A stretch of 9,969 nt of DNA from Pirellulales bacterium (GTDB taxonomy: Bacteria > Planctomycetota > Planctomycetia > Pirellulales > JALHLM01): positions 1 to 9,969 of the forward strand of contig JALHLM010000196.1 of assembly GCA_022844585.1 (NCBI GenBank), written 5' to 3'. Positions within the stretch are counted from its first letter, which is position 1, and the number at the start of each line of letters is the position of its first letter. The notes beneath the pieces are model-generated. The model searched no databases. It had not been told where the DNA came from and saw only the letters and a program-made list of their open reading frames with translations. The translations under genes were made by a program, and so were the position numbers. Below, piece after piece: positions 1 through 4,385 of this stretch.

Positions 1-277
1 ACGCGAGCAAGGCGTCCTGGCACCCAGCCAAGTTCGCCCCCTCAGCCTTGAGGAACGTGCAAAAGCCGTGACACGATTGGCGATGCTCAACCGGACACGA
101 TGGCACCTCGTTGTCTGACGCATCCTTGCGACATTGCTCGCAACACGCGGCGTGCGTCCGCACTTGCGCCGCAATAGCGCGGCAGGCCGAGCATGCGTCG
201 GCGGAGTGGCAACAGACCCCGAACACTGCCTGCAGCAGCAGGAGACAGGTCATCAGGTAGCTGGCTGCCGGTCGCAT
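1..277 (-). CDS. Secreted cysteine-rich protein, partial (C-terminus beyond left edge)
   Basis: The minus strand is open from the ATG at 277-275 to the window edge, giving 92 codons and no stop. Residues 1-21 look like a signal peptide (Arg3, then a Leu-rich core around LMTCLLLLQAVF). The mature part has 12 cysteines in 92 residues, in clusters such as CC, CSAC, CCEQC and CHGFC, which suggests disulfides or thiol metal ligands. A classical lipobox is not clear. I recognise the general look of small Cys-rich exported proteins found near metal-efflux genes of planctomycetes, but cannot name a family. It is transcribed divergently from the plus-strand genes. There is only a weak purine-rich stretch (GGAAA) before the start. 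The regular signal peptide and Cys spacing argue for a real gene over the 82-aa plus-strand frame opposite it. Function is unknown; metal binding is inferred. Confidence 0.6.
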   Translation of the reverse strand, partial: MRPAASYLMTCLLLLQAVFGVCCHSADACSACRAIAAQVRTHAACCEQCRKDASDNEVPSCPVEHRQSCHGFCTFLKAEGANLAGCQDALLA

Positions 278-303
278 TGTGAAGTTTCCGCTAGGGTTAC
301 GGA

Positions 304-331
304 ATTATTGCTCTTATCGTCTGTCACGCAA
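304..331 (-). promoter_or_regulatory. Weak candidate promoter for the Cys-rich gene
   Basis: Reading on the minus strand, TTGCGT (331-326) and AATAAT (309-304) are separated by 16 nt and lie about 30 nt before the Cys-rich start codon. Both boxes are imperfect. The rest of the 278-541 intergenic stretch shows nothing else I can support. Confidence 0.2.
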
Positions 332-541
332 TACTTCTTTCTGCAATCCGACCGATCCATCATCGAAGTGACCGCGGCCTAGTCAGCGTAAGCTACTTGA
401 GCATAAAGACTTGCGGCGACGTGCTTGTATCCGTGAACCCTCCGTTCAATTGGCTACGCGAATGCCACGACGAGGCCGATTCCCCGACGATTGCGACGAG
501 CTGGCCTCGGCATTCGTTCTGCAGCATTGCCGGTAGTTACC

Positions 542-853
542 TTACGGCCCCGCCAGCGGCATCCGCGGCGGCGCGGTCTGCCACATCAGCGCCACTTCCT
601 CCGGCGTCAGCCCATATGCCTCGTTGACCAAATCGCTCAACTTCCGCTCCAGCCGCTGCGCCTCGGCCGCTTGAATTCTCGCCGGCTCAATCGTCCGAGC
701 ATGTTCGTCGCGCAAATTCTTCAGCGCCGCGGCCGACAACGGGTTTTTCTTCCCCCGTACGCGTTTCACCTCGGTAACGAAGGCGTCCGAATCCTGCTCG
801 GTGGGCGATTGCAGCTCTAGGCTTGGCTCTCCATCGATCGAGTCGCGCTTGAT
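542..853 (-). pseudogene. C-terminal remnant of a type IIG (Eco57I-like) restriction-modification enzyme
   Basis: An open minus-strand frame runs from just after a TGA at 856-854 to a TAA at 544-542 (103 codons). The only start-like codon is an internal GTG at 769-767. Its last 35 residues (pattern LSDLVNEAYGLTPEE, then MWQTAPPRMP) match what I remember as the extreme C-terminus of large fused methyltransferase-restriction enzymes of the Eco57I/type IIG kind. In those enzymes this end follows the target-recognition region. The preceding segment is a charged helix rich in Glu, Arg and Ala. The fragment lacks the nuclease and methyltransferase domains and has no start region of its own, so it should be inactive. 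It has the same strand and correct order relative to the N-terminal piece at 2962-3504, so both probably derive from one gene broken by the intervening 2.1 kb. The family assignment is from memory of the motif, not from a search. Confidence 0.6.
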
Positions 854-930
854 TCAATCGCGCTTCGCAAGTCGATGATCAGCAGAACGACGGAAACCTA
901 AGACTTACGTCCGGAGTCGGAAGCTGATTG

Positions 931-1047
931 TCACTTCGTCCCCTCGCGTGTTCTTAGGAGGAGAAGTGCTAAGCGACGCTTGTAAAGGAATCGTGGAGCC
1001 GGAAGCCAGCGCCCGTGGTCTCGGCGCCTCTCGCGCAGCGACTGCAT
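931..1047 (-). other. Short basic ORF (38 aa), possible gene remnant
   Basis: The minus-strand ATG at 1047-1045 is preceded by AGGA a few bases upstream and opens 38 codons ending in TGA at 933-931. The peptide is very basic, with a stretch reading GRWLPAPRFLYKRR followed by four leucines. This resembles the N-terminal region of some class I SAM-dependent methyltransferases, but the similarity is too short to trust. It could be a truncated gene end left at the island edge, a small protein, or chance. The surrounding 857-1090 contains nothing else I can identify. Confidence 0.17.
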
Positions 1048-1090
1048 ACTTCTTCCTGCGGCTCGCCTTAAAGAATTCTCCGCAGTGTGC

Positions 1091-1119
1091 TTGACATTGA
1101 ATTAAACAGATGCTTTAAT
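1091..1119 (+). promoter_or_regulatory. Sigma70-type promoter of the retron-like operon
   Basis: A consensus -35 box TTGACA (1091-1096) is followed after exactly 17 nt by TTTAAT (1114-1119). The TG at 1111-1112 adds an extended -10 element. The predicted transcription start is about 1126-1128, about 10 nt before the first arm of the leader inverted repeat. This is the best promoter in the window and sits where a retron RNA should start. Confidence 0.75.
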
Positions 1120-1120
1120 T
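1100..1120. promoter_or_regulatory. Palindromic candidate operator over the -10 box
   Basis: AATTAAA (1100-1106) and TTTAATT (1114-1120) form a perfect 7-bp inverted repeat with a 7-bp spacer. It covers the end of the promoter spacer and the whole -10 box. XRE-family dimers bind palindromes of this size, and an XRE gene lies downstream in the same operon, so autorepression is a reasonable inference. AT-rich palindromes can also arise by chance around a -10 box. Confidence 0.45.
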
Positions 1121-1178
1121 TCGCCCGACAGGACAATCTCCCACGCGCACAAGGAAGTGCTTGCCTTCGGGCGTGAAA

Positions 1179-1196
1179 CAGCGTCGAAAGACGCTG
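1179..1196 (+). repeat. Perfect hairpin with GAAA tetraloop (msr-like)
   Basis: CAGCGTC (1179-1185), GAAA loop, GACGCTG (1190-1196). Short stable stem-loops of this kind are typical of the msr part of retron RNAs, where the RT recognises its own template. Confidence 0.6.
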
Positions 1197-1243
1197 CCGA
1201 CTCAAACTGGTCATGCGCACGCGGCGTGGCTACGGCGAGCGGG

Positions 1244-1303
1244 CTACAGCGACACTCGCGTAGCGAGTGGTAGCGTAGTGGTTTGGGATTCATCGTGAAT
1301 CCC
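1244..1303 (+). repeat. Two stem-loops of the putative msd region
   Basis: The first stem spans 1244-1278. CACTCGC (1253-1259) pairs with GCGAGTG (1263-1269) around GTA, and CTAC (1244-1247) pairs with GTAG (1275-1278) through small bulges. The second is GGGATTCA (1285-1292) against TGAATCCC (1296-1303) around TCG. GGTTT (1280-1284) could also pair with AAACC (1313-1317) to close the second stem. Long stems of this sort are what a retron RT copies into msDNA. Confidence 0.55.
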
Positions 1304-1320
1304 TAGTTCGCGAAACCCGT

Positions 1321-1327
1321 GGGAGGG
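1321..1327 (+). promoter_or_regulatory. Ribosome binding site inside the a2 arm
   Basis: GGGAGGG lies 7 nt before the ATG at 1335 and decides that start. Its first five bases belong to the 3' arm of the leader inverted repeat, so base pairing of a1 with a2 would hide it. Confidence 0.6.
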
Positions 1328-1334
1328 CGCAAGA

Positions 1335-1583
1335 ATGATGAATGCGCAGTTTGCCCTGTTGCTGGAAAATCCGGACCCGCTGTTGCCTCAGCTTCGGCAA
1401 GTCGCCGAATGGTGGAACCAACTTCGGGTGTCGGGCGATTCTGGCGCGACGACTTGGGAAGTCTTGGATGATCTTGAGAGGAAGGTGACCGATTGCATCA
1501 CCGCTGATCCGCCTGACATTGCGCGAGCGGTGTCGCTGACGATGCGGGCGATGCACTTCGTTGCCGGAAACGAAAATCTCTAA
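1335..1583 (+). CDS. Small protein of unknown function, first gene of the retron-like operon
   Basis: 82 aa. The start is one of two adjacent ATGs (1335 and 1338), set by the strong GGAGG at 1322-1326. I do not recognise the family. The protein looks soluble and helical. It has an acidic, Trp-containing N-terminal half (an LRQVAEWWNQL helix), a central segment around TTWEVLDDLERK, and a C-terminal helix containing ARAVSLTMRAMHF. There is no signal peptide, membrane segment or nuclease motif. Its gene directly follows the structured leader and precedes the HTH gene by 38 nt on the same strand, so all three genes are probably one transcript. From position alone it could be an effector, an antitoxin-like partner of the HTH protein, or an RT accessory factor. 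That it is a real gene is supported by the ribosome site and operon fit, not by homology. Confidence 0.65.
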   Translation: MMNAQFALLLENPDPLLPQLRQVAEWWNQLRVSGDSGATTWEVLDDLERKVTDCITADPPDIARAVSLTMRAMHFVAGNENL

Positions 1584-1621
1584 GACTTCCCAAAACCAAC
1601 AACAACTGGCGAGGCGCCAAA

Positions 1622-1957
1622 ATGATAATGCTCGGCAAGACGGCTCGGAAACTTCGCGATGCGTTTGGACTCAAGCAGCGCGATGTTGCCGATGCGCTCG
1701 GCATCTCCGTGGTCCATCTTTGCAACATTGAAAACAACAAAGCAGCGCCGTCCGCAGCGATTTTGGAGAGCTATCGCGAGATTTGGGGCGTTGACCTCTA
1801 CGTGCTGGCGTGGTGCCTATATGGCGACGTGAGCAAGCTCCCGCCCGCCGTACGGAAGTCTGCGAATGAGCTGGCAAAGGCGATGCAAAAGCAGATTGAT
1901 TCAATTGTGAAACGGCGAAGGGAGGATGACTCGCCATGCTCCGTATCCGGCAGGTGA
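1622..1957 (+). CDS. XRE-family helix-turn-helix protein of the retron-like operon
   Basis: 111 aa, starting at the ATG at 1622 with GAGG 7 nt upstream. Residues 4-60 form a classic HTH_3/Cro-CI domain: GKTARKLRDAFGLKQRDVADA, then LGIS and a recognition helix HLCNIENNK. A helical stretch follows (ILESYREIWGVDLYVLAW). The C-terminal 35 residues are helical and rich in Lys and Arg, ending in KRRRED. It should bind DNA as a dimer; a likely target is the palindrome over the operon promoter at 1100-1120. It overlaps the RT gene by 22 nt, implying translational coupling. Small HTH proteins accompany some described retron types, where their role is poorly understood. Here it could be an autoregulator, a sensor holding an effector in check, or a structural partner of the RT-msDNA complex. 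Confidence 0.85.
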   Translation: MIMLGKTARKLRDAFGLKQRDVADALGISVVHLCNIENNKAAPSAAILESYREIWGVDLYVLAWCLYGDVSKLPPAVRKSANELAKAMQKQIDSIVKRRREDDSPCSVSGR

Positions 1958-2928
1958 CGCATCTTGCGAAGCTGCTGGAAACGCCGCCGGAGCAGCTTGC
2001 CGTGATCGCCGAATCAGCGTCCGACTACTGCGAAGAGTTGATCTTGCTTGATCCGGCGAAGCCAAAGCCGCGCGAAGTGCTTTGCATCAATGGCGAGCTG
2101 CGCCGCATTCAAAAGTTGCTCCTGACCAAGGTTCTGATGCCAAAACTGAAACCGTCGCGCTTCAATCACGGAGGCGTTAAGAAACGCCATATCAAGACGA
2201 ATCTTGCGCAGCACAAGTCCTCACGGTTCGCCATCACGTTTGATATTGCCGACTTCTATCCTTCAATTGATCGCGTCCGAGTTTACAAGCTCTTTGCGCA
2301 GCGAATGGCTTGCTCGCCTGACGTAGCTCGCCTGCTAACGCGAGTTTGCACCTACGATCATCACCTAGCACTTGGGATGATTACGAGTCCCTTCCTTGCC
2401 GACCAAATTGTCGCAGGCATCGACGGCCGAATCGCTGGCGCGTGCAGTCGCCTTGGTTTGACCTACTCCCGCTACGTTGACGACTTGACCATTTCCGGGC
2501 ATTTCGATCTTGAATCGAGCGGCATCGAAGCCATGGTTGCGAAGATTCTGCGGGATCATGGCTTCCGGCTAAATATCCACAAGACTGACGCTGGCCGATT
2601 GTCGGATGGACTTTCGATTACCAAGCTACGGCTGCGCAATGGTCAGCCGGACGTGGAACGGACTTACTTGAGCGAGTTAAAGCGGCTGTTGAAGGACGCC
2701 GCCGCGCTCGGTCGAAACGAACCATTTGAGGGGCCGTACTATACACGCGACCAACTCGTCGCCAAAGTCCGGCACGTATGTTGGATCAATCCACGGCGCG
2801 CAACCGAGTTAAAGAGGCTGATTCGCGCCGTTCCTTGGCGCGGTGTCAAAGCGAACGCGCTGGCGAAGGGACTCGTTGCCACAAAAAAACGACTTCTCAG
2901 TAATGCAACTCAATCGACGGGCAATTAA
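1936..2928 (+). CDS. Retron-type reverse transcriptase
   Basis: 330 aa, starting at the ATG at 1936, which follows GGGAGG (1920-1925) and lies inside the end of the HTH gene. Visible RT landmarks in order: an N-terminal helical segment and a connecting region ending in GELRRIQK (53-60), as in retron RTs; NLAQH at 89-93, a variant of the retron NAxxH motif; block A, FDIADFYPSI (102-111), with Asp103; ALGMITSPFLADQI (145-158), matching the usual QGAPTSPxLAN block; the catalytic YVDD at 180-183 (Asp182, Asp183); and LNIHKTD at 212-218. At the place of the retron VTG triplet it has ITK (228-230). The C-terminal 90 residues would be the thumb, which reads the msr stem. There is no maturase, endonuclease or integrase domain, and 330 aa is normal for a retron RT. 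It should make RNA-linked DNA from the leader RNA. The motif variants suggest a divergent retron clade; a retron-like RT of unassigned class is the alternative. Confidence 0.88.
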   Translation: MLRIRQVTHLAKLLETPPEQLAVIAESASDYCEELILLDPAKPKPREVLCINGELRRIQKLLLTKVLMPKLKPSRFNHGGVKKRHIKTNLAQHKSSRFAITFDIADFYPSIDRVRVYKLFAQRMACSPDVARLLTRVCTYDHHLALGMITSPFLADQIVAGIDGRIAGACSRLGLTYSRYVDDLTISGHFDLESSGIEAMVAKILRDHGFRLNIHKTDAGRLSDGLSITKLRLRNGQPDVERTYLSELKRLLKDAAALGRNEPFEGPYYTRDQLVAKVRHVCWINPRRATELKRLIRAVPWRGVKANALAKGLVATKKRLLSNATQSTGN

Positions 2929-2939
2929 ATTGACAGCGC

Positions 2940-2972
2940 ATAACTTCGAAGTAGGCCGTTCCGCTTCGTTAT
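2940..2972. repeat. Imperfect inverted repeat at the island's right junction
   Basis: ATAA (2940-2943) pairs with TTAT (2969-2972), and CGAAG (2947-2951) with CTTCG (2964-2968), around a 12-nt loop, with a CTT bulge on one side. It begins 12 bp after the RT stop codon and spans the place where similarity to the restriction-modification gene ends. It has no T-tract, so it is not a canonical terminator. It could be a weak terminator, a recombination site or chance. Confidence 0.3.
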
Positions 2973-3504
2973 CGGCGAGTTGCTCGGTATCGAATCGTTC
3001 GGAGGTCTGCTGATCCGAGCCTTTGTTATACAGCCTCCTCTGCCGCATCGAGGTCACGATCACCCAGTCGCACTTCAGATTGATCGCGTAGCGAAATCGT
3101 TGATCGACGGCCGACATCCGACGGCCCGCGCAGGGCCGATCCAAAGGGTCGCGCGGCCCCTTGCCCTCCAAGGCGACAACAAAACGCTGCTCGCCGTTGA
3201 AATCGCCGAGGACGGCGTCGGCGAACTTGCCGTCGACCTCGACGTGTTTCTCCCAGCTGATCGTGTACCGCTCGTGCCCATGGGCAGGACGCGTATACCC
3301 CAAGACGCCGACGAAAAAGTCGTTCAGGAAGTCGCGCAGTATTTCATGTTCCTTAAAGCCATCCAATCGGCCTGACGAAATCAGCCCGGCCCAATGGGTC
3401 AGCTTGCTGGCTTCAACCGAGGGAAGCTTGAAGTCCGCGAGGTGCGAGCGGAGGACATCGGGGCGAAAAAGCGGTTTGGCGTCGACCGGCACGGCATCTC
3501 CCAT
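2962..3504 (-). pseudogene. N-terminal remnant of a type IIG (Eco57I-like) restriction-modification enzyme
   Basis: From the ATG at 3504-3502 on the minus strand, residues 1-181 match the N-terminal nuclease region of large fused restriction-methylation enzymes as I remember them. Seen are LFRPDVLRSHLADFKLP (12-28), DFFVGVLGYTRP (62-73), DGKFADAVLG (91-100) and the EGKGPRDPLDRP stretch (113-124). With Asp96 and the Glu-x-Lys at 113-115 it fits a PD-(D/E)xK nuclease. SAVDQRFRYAINLKCDW (131-147) and RRLYNKGSDQ follow. Similarity stops after EQLADNE (174-180). The frame stays open to 2809 only by running antisense through the 3' end of the RT gene, which is meaningless sequence. The methyltransferase and target-recognition domains are absent; a matching C-terminus lies at 542-853. 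The enzyme usually has about 1000 residues or more, so this is a broken gene. Residual nuclease-domain expression is possible but unlikely to be functional. Confidence 0.72.
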
Positions 3505-3783
3505 TTGGAAAACCGCGATTCTAGTCGCGCGCCGGTACCGGAACTAGTTGGCCAGTCGCAGTCGCCGAGTTCGCTATTTTGCCACTCGCTTCCGCCCCGC
3601 AGGATCTGAATCCATCCAACGACGCAAAGATGTAAGGCGAGGATTTTGTTGAAGTAGCGGCGCTGACGGTGACGATAGTGCCGACAACGGAGAATAGGCC
3701 GGCCTGGTCCGTCCCCTGCTTGTCGTCGTCAAGTGATGCTCCTAAACTGCCATTGGGTCCAAGCTGCCCGGCTCGCTCCAAGA
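3505..3783. other. Intergenic region between restriction remnant and metal-efflux operon
   Basis: These 279 bp must hold the plus-strand promoter of the efflux operon, unless transcription starts further upstream. I see no convincing -35/-10 pair and no clear metal-regulator operator. An in-frame GTG (3733) and ATG (3736) extend the next gene upstream, but the added residues precede a normal signal peptide and are probably untranslated. Confidence 0.4.
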
Positions 3784-4275
3784 ATGCTTCGCCGCTGCCT
3801 AACTGCCGTGTTCGTCGTGGGTTACCTCGCCAGTCAAATGGCGGGCATTCCCCATGCGCATGCGCATCAGTCCGCGGACCACGATCTTCGGGCTCACGTG
3901 CATTGGGACTGGTTTGCTGGCCCGGGCCACCATGGCGACTCGGCGATGCAAGAATCGCACGCCGGTCATGGCCACAAGCACGGTGGGCATCACCATGGTC
4001 ATTCCCACGGTGAACGGCCGAGTGTCCCGACGCCAACCGAGCCTGCTGGAAGCGATCACGATTCGACAAGCGTTTACATGCCGAACGACGAGCACGTGAC
4101 CGCAGCCACGATGTTGATTGGTCCCCTTTGCGGCGAACTGGCCGCAGCGGCAGTTCCATTCGACGGCTTCGCCGGTGCGAGCCAGCGTCCGTCGCATTTC
4201 TTTCATGCGCCGCCAGAGAACAGTCTTGTAGGCGGCTGCGCGCTCATTCTGAGGCTGCGGACTCTCCGCATCTGA
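3784..4275 (+). CDS. Histidine-rich exported protein of the metal-efflux operon
   Basis: The ATG at 3784 gives 163 aa and places a signal peptide exactly at the N-terminus: MLRR, hydrophobic core LTAVFVVGYLA, likely cleavage near MAGIPHA. The frame is open further upstream (GTG 3733, ATG 3736), but those starts would bury the signal. No strong ribosome site precedes 3784. Residues 24-75 hold 17 histidines, including HAHAH, HVH, HGHKH and HHHGHSH, a classic metal-binding stretch. The C-terminus ends LRLRTLRI, a pattern I associate with a planctomycete family encoded beside CusBA-like pumps. It likely acts in the periplasm, binding or buffering the metal exported by the pump. It lies about 110 bp upstream of the adaptor gene on the same strand. 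The metal is not evident; His-richness is compatible with Zn, Ni, Co or Cu. Confidence 0.7.
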   Translation: MLRRCLTAVFVVGYLASQMAGIPHAHAHQSADHDLRAHVHWDWFAGPGHHGDSAMQESHAGHGHKHGGHHHGHSHGERPSVPTPTEPAGSDHDSTSVYMPNDEHVTAATMLIGPLCGELAAAAVPFDGFAGASQRPSHFFHAPPENSLVGGCALILRLRTLRI

Positions 4276-4385
4276 ACCTTCTTTCGCAGCGCGTGCGCGC
4301 TTCTCGCGCTCGTGTATCCGACGCGGACCACGTGCTCTGATCGGCACTAGCCTGCGGTGTGTATTCCGTTGCGAAAGGACTTCTC

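Larger units (their letters stand above)
1138..1325. repeat. a1/a2-like inverted repeat enclosing the leader RNA
   Basis: CTCCCACG (1138-1145) and CGTGGGAG (1318-1325) are perfect reverse complements 172 nt apart, and one further U-G pair is possible at 1137/1326. The 3' arm contains the GGAG of the ribosome binding site of the next gene. In retrons such a pair folds the RNA ends together and positions the priming guanosine. Confidence 0.6.
1128..1327 (+). ncRNA. Predicted retron-type msr-msd RNA (structured leader)
   Basis: The roughly 200 nt between the promoter and the first gene have the layout of a retron RNA. The first arm, CTCCCACG (1138-1145), is complementary over 8 bp to CGTGGGAG (1318-1325), as expected for a1/a2. 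Inside, in order, are a C(TTCG)G mini-hairpin (1163-1172), a perfect 7-bp stem with a GAAA tetraloop (1179-1196), a bulged stem (1215-1230), a long imperfect stem with a perfect 7-bp tip (1244-1278), and a perfect 8-bp stem with a TCG loop (1285-1303). By analogy, the 5' part with short loops would be msr and the 3' stems the msd template. G1147 or G1145 next to a1 is a candidate branching guanosine. No tRNA, rRNA or riboswitch pattern fits. The assignment rests on geometry and the linked RT; the exact ends are inferred. Confidence 0.65.

Noticed and set aside
134..382. 82-aa plus-strand ORF near the left end
   Set aside because: It lies opposite the Cys-rich gene, has unlike-protein composition, and has no ribosome site. 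The minus strand carries a clear signal peptide and Cys pattern.
397..820. Plus-strand ORFs of 76 and 109 aa
   Set aside because: They are antisense to the restriction-modification C-terminal remnant; Arg/Pro/Ser-rich shadow translations with no recognisable motif.
1936..2928. RT as part of a group II intron or diversity-generating retroelement
   Set aside because: There is no maturase or endonuclease domain, no intron domain V-like hairpin downstream, and no template/variable repeat pair. The NAxxH-like motif and upstream paired RNA favour a retron.
2809..2961. Extension of the restriction-modification N-terminal frame through the RT 3' end
   Set aside because: Family-like sequence stops near residue 181. 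The remainder is antisense to the conserved RT coding sequence and reads as random residues.
2936..2976. Calling the junction palindrome an integron attC site
   Set aside because: The core boxes do not match the RYYYAAC/GTTRRRY consensus, and no integrase or second site is visible; kept only as a low-interest palindrome.
3521..4347. Minus-strand ORFs of 212 and 182 aa opposite the His-rich gene
   Set aside because: They mirror the GC-biased His-rich coding sequence. Both are Arg-rich with no family features, while the plus strand shows a signal peptide and a family-like C-terminus.
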